Below, piece by piece: positions 10,208-23,908 of a stretch of DNA of 64,000 nucleotides. The stretch's first letter is position 1; each line of letters opens with the position of its first letter. A program made the position numbers and the translations under genes. The notes beneath the pieces are model-generated. The model made no database searches and had not been told where the DNA came from. It saw nothing but the letters and a program-made list of their open reading frames with translations. Source of the stretch: Brachionus manjavacas (lineage: Eukaryota > Rotifera > Eurotatoria > Ploima > Brachionidae); the NCBI GenBank assembly GCA_019054805.1, contig JAHQIY010000010.1, forward strand, positions 2,215,501-2,279,500. Direction: 5' to 3'.

Positions 10208-10385
10208 TTGATGCCGTGACCGTTTTTTTGTTATTTGAACTTGAAGACTTCTCTTCGGTCTGAAGCTTTTTCTTCAGTTCATCAAACTTTTGACTCAGGC
10301 TGGCAAACCATAAGTTCGATTTCAACCGGTTTTCCTTGACAATATCATAGTAATTGTCAAGGAAAAGGGGTTCAAAGTCTTCCAT
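10191..10385 (-). CDS. Small open frame starting in the inverted arm, inverted copy
   Basis: Counterpart of 4,664-4,858; the 64-residue translation is the same. Confidence 0.33.
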   Translation of the reverse strand: MEDFEPLFLDNYYDIVKENRLKSNLWFASLSQKFDELKKKLQTEEKSSSSNNKKTVTASNASTS

Positions 10386-11326
10386 TTTTTGAAGATTTCT
10401 CTTGAAATCTTCATTTTTAAATCAATTAATTTATTTACTGCACAGAGAATAATTTTTGCTCTGAGAATGCAACTTTTTATTCTGTCGCGGTTAATAGTCG
10501 ACGGCGATTTTCTCTTTAAAAAAATTTAAATATTTTACTGAATATAATGTATTCGTCCCTTTGAGCTGTTCGACATAATTAAAGATGCATTAATGACTTA
10601 AAAGAACAAAATGAAAAAATAAATTTTAATTTAAATTTAATAAGCTTCTTTTAGCTAGTTTCAATTTCGCAGAATCTTGCCTGATTATTTTGTCGATTTT
10701 TATCAAGATTTTTCAAATTTTAAATTCTAAAGATTCTTCTAAATAAAAGAAATTTACTTAGAAAAACTTATTATAATAGTAATAAATATAATGAAAAGAA
10801 ATCTTAAAAACCATTCTTATTTTATCAAATTAATATCATTTAACCTGTAAAAAGCACAAGTTTTGAAAATGTAAATCTTCCATTCAAGTCATCATTTATT
10901 AATTTCCAAATCATTTTAACTCGTGCTACGCGAATTTGGATTTATTTTTTAAAATATGATTATTTAAATTCTTTTTTTTTAAATATTATCCAAAAACTAA
11001 AAAATAATGAGAAACACCTTTAAAAAGTGTGCAAAATTTCAAGTCAATTAATAAACTTGATCAAAAAATATTTAAAAAATTAAATGATGAATTTTGACAA
11101 AACCATTAGTTTTTGAACATTTTTCATAAAATGGTTAAACAACTTTCATTTTTGAATTCAAAAGTAGATGAATTTTGAGGTGCGTTCATTTTATAGAAAA
11201 GAACGAAACTCTATTGTATTGTAATTTGGATCTTTTTCTATTAATCAAAGAAAAAAGAGTTCATATATAATTAAATATTACAATTCTCGAAAAAAACTAA
11301 TTTTGTGCTCATAAAAAGATAATTTT

Positions 11327-11500
11327 TTAATACCGTGCGCTATTAAATAAAATTGAGAGAAAGAGAGGGAGAGAAAATGAAAGTTTAATTCTTCTCTTAC
11401 TTCTTTATTCTATAAACCAAAAAACTGAACATAAACAAAATATATATAAAGAGATCCAGCAAGGCCCCAGGAGACCGGGGTCTGCTGGAGGGGTGTTACA
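11327..11500 (-). repeat. Solo LTR, inverted copy
   Basis: Counterpart of 3,547-3,723. On the plus strand it ends GGAGGGGTGTTACA, with one C fewer in the C-run than the first copy. Confidence 0.73.
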
Positions 11501-13591
11501 ATTTTATCTTAAAAAAAACATTTTTGATTAAAAAAAAATATTTTTGCTCATAGAAAAGATCATTTTTGCTACAAAAAAAGATTTTTATTCTAAAAAAAAA
11601 AATAGTTTTGTGGTCGAAAAAACGTTTTTTTTTTACAATTCATTCAGAAGCTGGGAGAAACCCACTGTCAAGTAGAACTTTTTGAAAAAAAAAAGATAAA
11701 TAGAATAAAAAAAAGGATCAAATTTAATTCCAAATTTGATTTTAAAAGATAAGATGATATGATAAGGGATTGAAAACAAATGAAGAAAAAGGAATAAGCT
11801 TCGGAGAACTCTTATCTTCAATGTTTAGTCCAAATTTTCATTTAATTGATACTGAGAAAGATTTTAAAATAACTAATTCTAACTATTAATTCTTTAAATA
11901 TTATAAATTGTGTAGTTTTAACGATCTAATTTGCTTAAACGAATTAATTATGGACTGACTAAGATTGAAAAGATTGAAAAGTGAATCGAGATCAAGGCCT
12001 GAACAAATTCAAAACTTAATGTTAAAAATTTATCTAGAAATTCCATAATCGAAATCAAAGAACTTTATAATTTATCTCTTTAAAAAATATTTAATATTTT
12101 TATCATTTTTTCAAAATACAGATCTCTTACATAATTTTAATTTGTTTTTATACTAATTTCGAAACCAGATTAATTTATTTATTTATTTAATTAAAGTTTA
12201 AGTCCCATGGATAAATTGAAATAAAAATTAATTAAATTTAAATATCCATTTTACAATTACTTAAAAAAATTCCGTTTGTTATATACAAAAAAATGATTAA
12301 GATTAGCTACAAGTCTTAATTTGGTGCTCTTTTTTCATTCATTATTTTTTTTCGCTTTTTTTTTGATTTAAACGATTTGAAGACCGAATTTTGATTAATA
12401 AGAATATACTTTCTTCAAATTAAAAAGCTTATTAAATTTATCCCATAAATAAATAATTATGAAAAACTTAGAAATGGTTAGGCAGATTAGATTTTTAATC
12501 AACAGAAACACAAATTCTTTTTCTCTTTTCAAATTTAGGTAATTATTATTTTCCTTATCAGAGCTCTTTTCCATTCATTCTATCATAACAATTCTATCAT
12601 ACAAGCTATCATTCAAAAATCAGCAGTTAGATCTTATCTTGTTTTAAATACTTTTATTTTTTAAAGTTTAATTCAACCTGAAATCAAATATTAAATTTTC
12701 TCTAAATTTAAAATTATGTTAGAACAAATTATGAGATAATTCAAAATTAAAATAAAAAACAAAAAATCAAGAAACAATAAAATAAAATAACTATAAATAA
12801 AAAACGTAAAGAAATAATTTTCAAAGTTAATAAACAGGTTAGTGCCCATGTCATGAAGACCAATTAACATTTCTTTTATTTAATTTTAAATCTTTTACAA
12901 ATTAAAAAAAAATTGATGTTCTTTAGATCATTTAAAAAATTAAAAAATAGAAATATTTAAGTTAAATTTAGTGAATTTTTTACAAAAACTACAAATATCA
13001 AATTAATATTATTGAAAATTGAATGCTTGAATGCTGCAAACTTCAACAGTGATCTCTTGATCACAAAACTATTCATCAGTCTTGTTTAAAAAGATCCAAA
13101 TGTTTTTTTACCATTTGATGTTTTTGATGCTGGTTCAAACAGATTCTCACTATTCCTTTAATTATATGGATACTCAGCCATTTAATTGCAAAGTTTTTGT
13201 GGAGCCTGGTTTTATGTGGAGCATTAAGCATGTAAGTTGCATTATTGCAGAGAGATTTAATCAAACACCATTTAAAAGATAAAATGTAAAAATTTAAATT
13301 TTTAAGTTGAAAAAATGTTAAAAAACAAAAAAGAAATTTAATAAATATCAAAGTTTTGTTCGAAAGATTTGACTTTTTTGCATTTTTTTAAATTTTAAAA
13401 TAGAATTAAAAAAGAATTGTTAATAATAATTTTTTTTGAAGATTTAATTTAACTTATTTAAATGTCCGAAAGACATGAAGACTGTTTTTCGGACTACATC
13501 CAATAAATCATAAAGTAATGCTTGCGAAATAAGAAGTAAATTTTTAGTATAAAAAAGATTGTTATTTTGATTAATATTGAAAAACAAAAAC

Positions 13592-13973
13592 ATGGACAAA
13601 TTTGATCAACTTTTGAAAATGTTTCAAGAATTGGAAGACAATGTGAAAGAGCTCCAAAATGAAAACCGACAGCAGCAAGAAACAATAGACAGACAAAATG
13701 CCAGAATATTAGAACTCGAAGAACAAAATCGACAGCAACAAGAAACAATAGAAAGACAAAATGCCAGAATATTAGAACTCGAAGAACAAAATCGACAGCA
13801 ACAAGAAACAATAGACAGACAAAATGCCAGAATATTAGAACTCGAAGATCAAAATCGACAGCAGCAACAATTGATTAACAGGCAAAATATTACAATTGAT
13901 GACCAAAGTGTTCAAATTCACAATTATGAAGTCGAATTGCAATCCCATGATTTTGAAAATTTGCCAATAGCAG
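13592..13973 (+). CDS. Coiled-coil first exon, inverted copy
   Basis: Counterpart of 1,062-1,443 with the same 382-base length and the donor GTAAAAA after 13,973. Residue 15 region reads ELED, as in the first copy. Confidence 0.45.
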
Positions 13974-14716
13974 GTAAAAAATTCAGAAATTAGAATTAAA
14001 TTTTATTTTAATAATTTTATTAATATATTTTAATTTTTTTAAATCTAACAAATAAGCATGTTTTATTATTTTTTAACTCTTAAGAAAATTTTTAGTCTCA
14101 AATCTAAAATAATTAATTTAAAAAATAAACTTAAAGGGCAATTTTTTTTTAATTTAGAATTCAATCAATTTTAATAAAGTAAGCATAAATAAAGAGTGAA
14201 TGACATGACTAGATCTGAACTTATAAACTTAATTTTTATTCGATTTTATAAGCTAGAAATTTTAAAAATAATTTTTTTATTATGAATAAATTTAATTTTT
14301 AATAAAAAAAACTGTCAGAACTAAATTCTGGAGAGCCTTTTTTTTTTACCAAATCCAATTCCTCTGTGTTCGTCTTCTAGTTTAAATCTGTCGATTATAG
14401 AAGACATCTTTTTACATTGATCATCGAACAATTTTTTTCTTGGATCATTTTAAAAGCTTTAGGGTTTTTCATATTTAAATTCACTGATGTTTGAATACCG
14501 GACGGTTATTGCTAAAACACGGTATGCCTGCTTTTTACTAAAACACGAATCACCCCTTAGAGGCCGAAGAAATAATTAAATAAACCTTTTTCAACTGTTA
14601 TTTTTGTCAAAATTTTATGCTCTTTCACGCGCAATTGAGACCTTAGCTCAAGGACTTTTAGTTTTGACGCACAGATCTTTAAAATAAAAAGAACTAAAAA
14701 ATTTACGGTTCATTAA

Positions 14717-15504
14717 TGTAACGATTATCGGAATTTAATGAGGTAACCATCAAGGATAGCTACCCACTACCAAAAATTGAAACGTTGATTGCAAATTTAC
14801 GAACCATTAACGACGTTTTGTTAAGGGTTTTGCTGAAATAGCAGGACCACTGCACGAGACAACTTAAAAAAGTAAGAATTTTGATTGGAACGAGAAGAGA
14901 CAGGCAAGTTTCGATGAGATCCGGACATCTCTAACAACACCGGATGACGGGAAAAAGGGTGTTCTAATACTTCCAGACTTCGAGGAAGATTTTAGACTGA
15001 AAACTGATGCCAGCGAACACAGCGCTGGGGCTGTTATAATAACGGATACTTCCGTTTTTTGAGAGACGGCCCACACCCCTGCTGTTCTTGACCATGAATA
15101 AAATCCAAGAAAATCAATGGCTGCTACAGATGATCCGGTCCACGCCGTTAGATGGACAACTGATGGTCTGTGGTCCGGAAAACTACATAGCGTGCTGGGT
15201 ACCGATAGACCCCAACTCAGTTGATCGGCCAACTGAGTTTCCGTTGACGGAGGGAGCTCCGTCAACGGAAAGAACCAACAAGCAACATAAAACAGCGGAT
15301 GCATCCCTCTCGGCACCCGCTAGTGCCACCAACCCGATCCCCGACTCTAGAATCATTATCCGCCTGGACACACAAGCAACACAAATAAGTCCTGTTTTGT
15401 TTTTTTATTTTTCTTATTTTATTATTTTTTGTTTTTATTTTGTTTTGTTTCTTTTTTTTTACCCCCCGAACGTCGGGAGCCGTTCTCCCACGGAAAAGGA
15501 GTAA
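14717..15504 (+). pseudogene. Gypsy pol remnant, inverted copy
   Basis: The clearest version, on the plus strand. NDYRNLM-type RT residues, then the VTIKDSYPLPK stretch, palm deletion, GFAEIAGPLHE, DWNEKRQASFDEIRTSLT and KTDASEHSAGAVI, after which the frame closes. The end carries a 28-base palindrome (15,243-15,270) and the polypurine tract at 15,492-15,504. Confidence 0.8.
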
Positions 15505-15523
15505 TGTAACACCCCTCCAGCAG
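15505..15523 (+). repeat. LTR tip
   Basis: Same LTR start as at 8,269, one C shorter, again cut directly before GGTGATTTTTACTG. Confidence 0.6.
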
Positions 15524-15770
15524 GTGATTTTTACTGATTTTTATTCTGTCGCGACTTTTTGATAAACATAGTTTGTTAATTAAGATTTCAGAAAAAAAAA
15601 TTTAAATTAATAATATGTTCAAAATTAACTATAATGATCGATTATTTTTAATTTTTTAGTAAAGTAAATAATGCAAATAAATAAATTTTTTCTTTATACA
15701 TTCACTTTTTTCGATAAATTTCAGTATTGTATTTTTCAAATTCTAGCCAATTTTTATAATTTCAATCTAG

Positions 15771-16457
15771 AATTGCATGCACTGCAGGCCGACGAGATTA
15801 ATCTCGTGAACACAGTCACCAGCCTGACCAACATGATGGCGACGATGAAAACACAGCTAAAAGTGCTGGCCGATTGACAACAGGCGATTTCCAACGCGAC
15901 CGCCTGTACGATAGACTCCGGATATGGGTACCCCAGCCATACGGAACCAACGGTAACCCCTTCTTTTTTTACAGGGCCTCCCAATTTCCCAGCTATGACA
16001 GCAAGTTTAAGAAATGCACTGGCAGCCAGGGATTGCCCATATTTTAAAACTAGGGATTAACACTAGCTTGAACACCTGCTCGCCGTGTACAATGAGAACA
16101 ATAGGCTCTCAGACCCCACTTAGGATAAGGTAAGGAAGCGAATACACCTCTTCTTTGTGGTGTCAAAAGGAGGCTAGGGAGAAGGCCATCAGATTCTTCG
16201 ATTAGAGGGATCTGGTGGACCAGGAAACAACATCCCTCAAAGGCATAACGTAGTCGTGTTAGCCACGAAGCCTCCCAGCTACTCAGGGAGGCCTCCTAAA
16301 ACTGGAGCCCCCAAAACAAGTCGAAATAGAGCTTGCACCCGATCCAAAGTCGGGTGCGCTCTTTAAGAGCTCGGCTCCCGCTGGGGATCAGGGTGGATTT
16401 GGTATCCAACATCCTTCAAACCACCACTGATCACACGATTTATTCTTGGATTCACAG
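15771..16457 (+). pseudogene. GC-richer degenerate exon, inverted short copy
   Basis: As 8,539-9,226 but one base shorter: CCAAAGTCGGG in place of CCAAAAGTCGGG, which shifts the basic frame. A C to T change gives ALQAD in place of APQAD. Confidence 0.45.
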
Positions 16458-16726
16458 GTAAGAGTTTGGTCGTCCCGTTACTAGAAACTTTTCTGGGTCG
16501 ACATTTCAAGAGAAATCTTCAGTTTTTAAATCTTGCTTTTTATTATACTTATTTTTTATTCTTGTCTTCTATTAGATTCAAATATTTTTCCGAATGAAGT
16601 CCTATTAAATATATCTGTTCAAAATCGTAATATTTTTAACGATTTTGTTAGCTCAAAAATAAAAAATGAATTTTATGAGCAGAAAATGGAAGACTTTGAA
16701 CCCCTTTTCCTTGACAATTACTATGA

Positions 16727-16728
16727 TG
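16727..16728. other. Short-unit deletion join
   Basis: ACTATGAT is followed directly by GGCTGGCAAACC. Relative to the long copy, the 802 bases corresponding to 9,496-10,297 are missing. The same join occurs at 23,638/23,639 and 30,060/30,061. Confidence 0.9.
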
Positions 16729-17761
16729 GCTGGCAAACCATAAGTTCGATTTCAACCGGTTTTTCTTGACAATATCATAGTAATTGTCAAGGAAAAGGGG
16801 TTCAAAGTCTTCCATTTTTTGAAGATTTCTCTTGAAATCTTCATTTTTAAATCAATTAATTTATTTACTGCACAGAGAATAATTTTTGCTCTGAGAATGC
16901 AACTTTTTATTCTGTCGCGGTTAATAGTCGACGGCGATTTTCTCTTTAAAAAAATTTAAATATTTTACTGAATATAATGTATTCGTCCCTTTGAGCTGTT
17001 CGACATAATTAAAGATGCATTAATGACTTAAAAGAACAAAATGAAAAAATAAATTTTAATTTAAATTTAATAAGCTTCTTTTAGCTAGTTTCAATTTCGC
17101 AGAATCTTGCCTGATTATTTTGTCGATTTTTATCAAGATTTTTCAAATTTTAAATTCTAAAGATTCTTCTAAATAAAAGAAATTTACTTAGAAAAACTTA
17201 TTATAATAGTAATAAATATAATGAAAAGAAATCTTAAAAACCATTCTTATTTTATCAAATTAATATCATTTAACCTGTAAAAAGCACAAGTTTTGAAAAT
17301 GTAAATCTTCCATTCAAGTCATCATTTATTAATTTCCAAATCATTTTAACTCGTGCTACGCGAATTTGGATTTATTTTTTAAAATATGATTATTTAAATT
17401 CTTTTTTTTTTTTTAAATATTATCCAAAAACTAAAAAATAATGAGAAACACCTTTAAAAAGTGTGCAAAATTTCAAGTCAATTAATAAACTTGCTCAAAA
17501 AATATTTAAAAAATTAAATGATGAATTTTGACAAAAACCATTAGTTTTTGAACATTTTTCATAAAATGGTTAAACAACTTTCATTTTTGAATTCAAAAGT
17601 AGATGAATTTTGAGGTGCGTTCATTTTATAGAAAAGAACGAAACTCTATTGTATTGTAATTTGGATCTTTTTCTATTAATCAAAGAAAAAAGAGTTCATA
17701 TATAATTAAATATTACAATTCTCGAAAAAAACTAATTTTGTGCTCATAAAAAGATAATTTT

Positions 17762-17936
17762 TTAATACCGTGCGCTATTAAATATAATTGAGAGAAAGAG
17801 AGGGAGAGAAAATGAAAGTTTAATTCTTCTCTTACTTCTTTATTCTATAAACCAAAAAACTGAACATAAACAAAATATATATAAAGAGATCCAGCAAGGC
17901 CCCAGGAGACCGGGGTCTGCTGGAGGAGGTGTTACA
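17762..17936 (-). repeat. Solo LTR, inverted short copy
   Basis: Counterpart of 11,327-11,500. Reads GGAGGAGGTGTTACA at its start (plus strand), a G to A change inside the terminal C-run. Confidence 0.7.
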
Positions 17937-19387
17937 ATTTTATCTTAAAAAAAACATTTTTGATTAAAAAAAAATATTTTTGCTCAGAGAAAAGATCATT
18001 TTTGCTACAAAAAAAGATTTTTATTCTAAAAAAAATAGTTTTGTGGTCGAAAAAACGTTTTTTTTACAATTCATTCAGAAGCTGGGAGAAACCCACTGTC
18101 AAGTAGAACTTTTTGAAAAAAAAAAAGATAAATAGAATAAAAAAAGGATCAAATTTAATTCCAAATTTGATTTTAAATGATAAGATGATATGATAAGGGA
18201 TTGAAAACAAATGAAGAAAAAGGAATAAGCTTCGGAGAACTCTTATCTTCAATGTTTAGTCCAAATTTTCATTTAATTGATACTGAGAAAGATTTTAAAA
18301 TAACTAATTCTAACTATTAATTCTTCAAATATTATAAATTGTGTAGTTTTAACGATCTAATTTGCTTAAACGAATTAATTATGGACTGACTAAGATTGAA
18401 AAGATTGAAAAGTGAATCGAGATCAAGGCCTGAACAAATTCAAAACTTAATGTTAAAAATTTATCTAGAAATTCCATAATCGAAATCAAAGAACTTTATA
18501 ATTTATCTCTTTAAAAAATATTTAATATTTTTATCATTTTTTCAAAATACAGATCTCTTACATAATTTTAATTTGTTTTTATACTAATTTCGAAACCAGA
18601 TTAATTTATTTATTTATTTAATTAAAGTTTAAGTCCCATGGATAAATTGAAATAAAAATTAATTAAATTTAAATATCCATTTTACAATTACTTAAAAAAT
18701 TCCTTTTGTTATATACAAAAAAATGATTAAGATTAGCTACAAGTCTTAATTTGGTGCTCTTTTTTCATTCATTATTTTTTTTCGCTTTTTTTGATTTAAA
18801 CGATTTGAAGACCGAATTTTGATTAATAAGAATATACTTTCTTCAAATTAGAAAACATTTTCTTCAAATTAAAAAGCTTATTAAATTTATCCCATAAATA
18901 AATAATTATGAAAAACTTAGAAATGGTTAGGCAGATTAGATTTTTAATCAACAGAAACACAAATTCTTTTTCTCTTTTCAAATTTAGGTTATTATTATTT
19001 TCCTTATCAGAGCTCTTTTCCATTCATTCTATCATAACAATTCTATCATACAAGCTATCATTCAAAAATCAGCAGTTAGATCTTATCTTGTTTTAAATAC
19101 TTTTATTTTTTTAAAGTTTAATTCAACCTGAAATCAAATATTAAATTTTCTCTAAATTTAAAATTATGTTAGAACAAATTATGAGATAATTCAAAATTAA
19201 AATAAAAAACAAAAAATCAAGAAACAATAAAATAAAATAACTATAAATAAAAAACGTAAAGAAATAATTTTCAAAGTTAATAAACAGGTTAGTGCCCATG
19301 TCATGAAGACCAATTAACATTTCTTTTATTTAATTTTAAATCTTTTACAAATAAAAAAAAAATTGATGTTCTTTAGATCATTTAAAA

Positions 19388-19513
19388 AATGAAAGTTTAA
19401 TTCTTCTCTTACTTCTTTATTCTATAAACCAAAAAACTGAACATAAACAAAATATATATAAAGAGATCCAGCAAGGCCCCAGGAGACCGGGGTCTGCTGG
19501 AGGGGGTGTTACA
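19388..19513 (-). repeat. LTR fragment
   Basis: The 5' two thirds of the solo LTR, ending GGAGGGGGTGTTACA on the plus strand. The LTR 3' part is lost at the scrambled join. Confidence 0.7.
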
Positions 19514-20276
19514 ATTTTATCTTAAAAAAAACATTTTTGATTAAAAAAAAATATTTTTGCTCAGAGAAAAGATCATTTTTGCTACAAAAAGATTTTTATT
19601 CTAAAAAAAAAATAGTTTTGTGGTCGAAAAAACGTTTTTTTTTTACAATTCATTCAGAAGCTGGGAGAAACCCACTGTCAAGTAGAACTTTTTGAAAAAA
19701 AAAAGATAAATAGAATAAAAAAAGGATCAAATTTAATTCCAAATTTGATTTTAAATGATAAGATGATATGATAAGGGATTGAAAACAAATGAAGAAAAAG
19801 GAATAAGCTTCGGAGAACTCTTATCTTCAATGTTTAGTCCAAATTTTCATTTAATTGATACTGAGAAAGATTTTAAAATAACTAATTCTAACTATTAATT
19901 CTTTAAATATTATAAATTGTGTAGTTTTAACGATCTAATTTGCTTAAACGAATTAATTATGGACTGACTAAGATTAAAAAGATTGAAAAGTGAATCGAGA
20001 TCAAGGCCTGAACAAATTCAAAACTTAATGTTAAAAATTTATCTTATCTTGTTTTAAATACTTTTATTTTTTTAAAGTTTAATTCAACCTGAAATCAAAT
20101 ATTAAATTTTCTCTAAATTTAAAATTATGCTAGAACAAATTATGAGATAATTTAAAATTAAAATAGATCTGAACTTATAAACTTAATTTTTATTCGATTT
20201 TATAAGCTAGAAATTGTAAAAATAATTTTTTTATTATGAATAAATTTAATTTTTAATAAAAAAAAAACTGTCATAC
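19388..20276. repeat. Scrambled join region of the array
   Basis: Three pieces of inverted-orientation unit are joined out of order, then the array switches to forward. The sequence up to 19,387 jumps back to the LTR interior (as at about 17,811). At about 20,040 it jumps ahead to the equivalent of about 19,080. At about 20,163 it jumps to the equivalent of about 14,211. At 20,273 it leaves inverted orientation, and after three extra bases starts forward at 20,277. Joins show short shared bases (AAAT, ATCT) or filler. Confidence 0.85.
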
Positions 20277-20328
20277 CATTGTCTTTCAATTCTTGAAACA
20301 TTTTCAAAAGTTGATCAAATTTGTCCAT
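20277..20328 (-). pseudogene. Coiled-coil exon, 5' fragment
   Basis: Only the first 17 codons of the coiled-coil exon remain, cut at the scrambled join. The K-type residue (TTTCAATTC on the plus strand) matches the short forward copies. Confidence 0.6.
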
Positions 20329-22433
20329 GTTTTTGTTTTTCAATATTAATCAAAATAACAATCTTTTTTATACTAAAAATTTACTTCTTATTTCGCAAGC
20401 ATTACTTTATGATTTATTGGATGTAGTCCGAAAAACAGTCTTCATGTCTTTCGGACATTTAAATAAGTTAAATTAAATCTTCAAAAAAAATTATTATTAA
20501 CAATTCTTTTTTAATTCTATTTTAAAATTTAAAAAAATGCAAAAAAAGTCAAATCTTTCGAACAAAACTTTGATATTTATTAAATTTCTTTTTTGTTTTT
20601 TAACATTTTTTCAACTTAAAAATTTAAATTTTTACATTTTATCTTTTAAATGGTGTTTGATTAAATCTCTCTGCAATAATGCAACTTACATGCTTAATGC
20701 TCCACATAAAACCAGGCTCCACAAAAAACTTTGCAATTAAATGGCTGAGTATCCATATAATTAAAGGAATAGTGAGAATCTGTTTGAACCAGCATCAAAA
20801 ACATCAAATGGTAAAAAAACATTTGGATCTTTTTAAACAAGACTGATGAATAGTTTTGTGATCAAGAGATCACTGTTGAAGTTTGCAGCATTCAAGCATT
20901 CAATTTTCAATAATATTAATTTGATATTTGTAGTTTTTGTAAAAAATTCACTAAATTTAACTTAAATATTTCTATTTTTTAATTTTTTAAATGATCTAAA
21001 GAACATCAATTTTTTTTTAATTTGTAAAAGATTTAAAATTAAATAAAAGAAATGTTAATTGGTCTTCATGACATGGGCACTAACCTGTTTATTAACTTTG
21101 AAAATTATTTCTTTACGTTTTTTATTTATAGTTATTTTATTTTATTGTTTCTTGATTTTTTGTTTTTTATTTTAATTTTGAATTATCTCATAATTTGTTC
21201 TAACATAATTTTAAATTTAGAGAAAATTTAATATTTGATTTCAGGTTGAATTAAACTTTAAAAAAATAAAAGTATTTAAAACAAGATAAGATCTAACTGC
21301 TGATTTTTGAATGATAGCTTGTATGATAGAATTGTTATGATAGAATGAATGGAAAAGAGCTCTGATAAGGAAAATAATAATAACCTAAATTTGAAAAGAG
21401 AAAAAGAATTTGTGTTTCTGTTGATTAAAAATCTAATCTGCCTAACCATTTCTAAGTTTTTCATAATTATTTATTTATGGGATAAATTTAATAAGCTTTT
21501 TAATTTGAAGAAAATGTTTTCTAATTTGAAGAAAGTATATTCTTATTAATCAAAATTCGGTCTTCAAATCGTTTAAATCAAAAAAAAAGCGAAAAAAAAT
21601 AATGAATGAAAAAAGAGCACCAAATTAAGACTTGTAGCTAATCTTAATCATTTTTTTGTATATAACAAAAGGAATTTTTTTAAGTAATTGTAAAATGGAT
21701 ATTTAAATTTAATTAATTTTTATTTCAATTTATCCATGGGACTTAAACTTTAATTAAATAAATAAATAAATTAATCTGGTTTCGAAATTAGTATAAAAAC
21801 AAATTAAAATTATGTAAGAGATCTGTATTTTGAAAAAATGATAAAAATATTAAATATTTTTTAAAGAGATAAATTATAAAGTTCTTTGATTTCGATTATG
21901 GAATTTCAAGATAAATTTTTAACATTAAGTTTTGAATTTGTTCAGGCCTTGATCTCGATTCACTTTTCAATCTTTTCAATCTTAGTCAGTCCATAATTAA
22001 TTCGTTTAAGCAAATTAGATCGTTAAAACTACACAATTTATAATATTTAAAGAATTAATAGTTAGAATTAGTTATTTTAAAATCTTTCTCAGTATCAATT
22101 AAATGAAAATTTGGACTAAACATTGAAGATAAGAGTTCTCCGAAGCTTATTCCTTTTTCTTCATTTGTTTTCAATCCCTTATCATATCATCTTATCATTT
22201 AAAATCAAATTTGGAATTAAATTTGATCCTTTTTTATTCTATTTATCTTTTTTTTTCAAAAAGTTCTACTTGACAGTGGGTTTCTCCCAGCTTCTGAATG
22301 AATTGTAAAAAAAAACGTTTTTTCGACCACAAAACTATTTTTTTTAGAATAAAAATCTTTTTTTGTAGCAAAAATGATCTTTTCTCTGAGCAAAAATATT
22401 TTTTTAATCAAAAATGTTTTTTTAAGATAAAAT

Positions 22434-22607
22434 TGTAACACCCCTCCAGCAGACCCCGGTCTCCTGGGGCCTTGCTGGATCTCTTTATATATATTTTGTT
22501 TATGTTCAGTTTTTTGGTTTATAGAATAAAGAAGTAAGAGAAGAATTAAACTTTCATTTTCTCTCCCTCTCTTTCTCTCAATTATATTTAATAGCGCACG
22601 GTATTAA
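22434..22607 (+). repeat. Solo LTR, forward short copy 1
   Basis: Counterpart of 3,547-3,723, starting TGTAACACCCCTCCAGCAG. Confidence 0.73.
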
Positions 22608-23908
22608 AAAATTATCTTTTTATGAGCACAAAATTAGTTTTTTTCGAGAATTGTAATATTTAATTATATATGAACTCTTTTTTCTTTGATTAATAGAAAA
22701 AGATCCAAATTACAATACAATAGAGTTTCGTTCTTTTCTATAAAATGAACGCACCTCAAAATTCATCTACTTTTGAATTCAAAAATGAAAGTTGTTTAAC
22801 CATTTTATGAAAAATGTTCAAAAACTAATGGTTTTTGTCAAAATTCATCATTTAATTTTTTAAATATTTTTTGATCAAGTTTATTAATTGACTTGAAATT
22901 TTGCACACTTTTTAAAGGTGTTTCTCATTATTTTTTAGTTTTTGGATAATATTTAAAAAAAAAAATAATTTAAATAATCATATTTTAAAAAATAAATCCA
23001 AATTCGCGTAGCACGAGTTAAAATGATTTGGAAATTAATAAATGATGACTTGAATGGAAGATTTACATTTTCAAAACTTGTGCTTTTTACAGGTTAAATG
23101 ATATTAATTTGATAAAATAAGAATGGTTTTTAAGATTTCTTTTCATTATATTTATTACTATTATAATAAGTTTTTCTAAGTAAATTTCTTTTATTTAGAA
23201 GAATCTTTAGAATTTAAAATTTGAAAAATCTTGATAAAAATCGACAAAATAATCAGGCAAGATTCTGCGAAATTGAAACTAGCTAAAAGAAGCTTATTAA
23301 ATTTAAATTAAAATTTATTTTTCATTTTGTTCTTTTAAGTCATTAATGCATCTTTAATTATGTCGAACAGCTCAAAGGGACGAATACATTATATTCAGTA
23401 AAATATTTAAATTTTTTTAAAGAGAAAATCGCCGTCGACTATTAACCGCGACAGAATAAAAAGTTGCATTCTCAGAGCAAAAATTATTCTCTGTGCAGTA
23501 AATAAATTAATTGATTTAAAAATGAAGATTTCAAGAGAAATCTTCAAAAAATGGAAGACTTTGAACCCCTTTTCCTTGACAATTACTATGATATTGTCAA
23601 GAAAAACCGGTTGAAATCGAACTTATGGTTTGCCAGCCATCATAGTAATTGTCAAGGAAAAGGGGTTCAAAGTCTTCCATTTTCTGCTCATAAAATTCAT
23701 TTTTTATTTTTGAGCTAACAAAATCGTTAAAAATATTACGATTTTGAACAGATATATTTAATAGGACTTCATTCGGAAAAATATTTGAATCTAATAGAAG
23801 ACAAGAATAAAAAATAAGTATAATAAAAAGCAAGATTTAAAAACTGAAGATTTCTCTTGAAATGTCGACCCAGAAAAGTTTCTAGTAACGGGACGACCAA
23901 ACTCTTAC

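Larger units (their letters stand above)
8059..19387 (-). repeat. Repeat array, inverted block (about 1.6 units)
   Basis: Reverse complement of the forward block. It begins inside the pol remnant, runs one complete long unit (8,269-15,504, 7,236 bases from LTR tip to LTR tip), then a partial second unit of the short form, and breaks off at about 19,387. Unit genes therefore appear here on the opposite strand to the flanking blocks. Confidence 0.93.
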
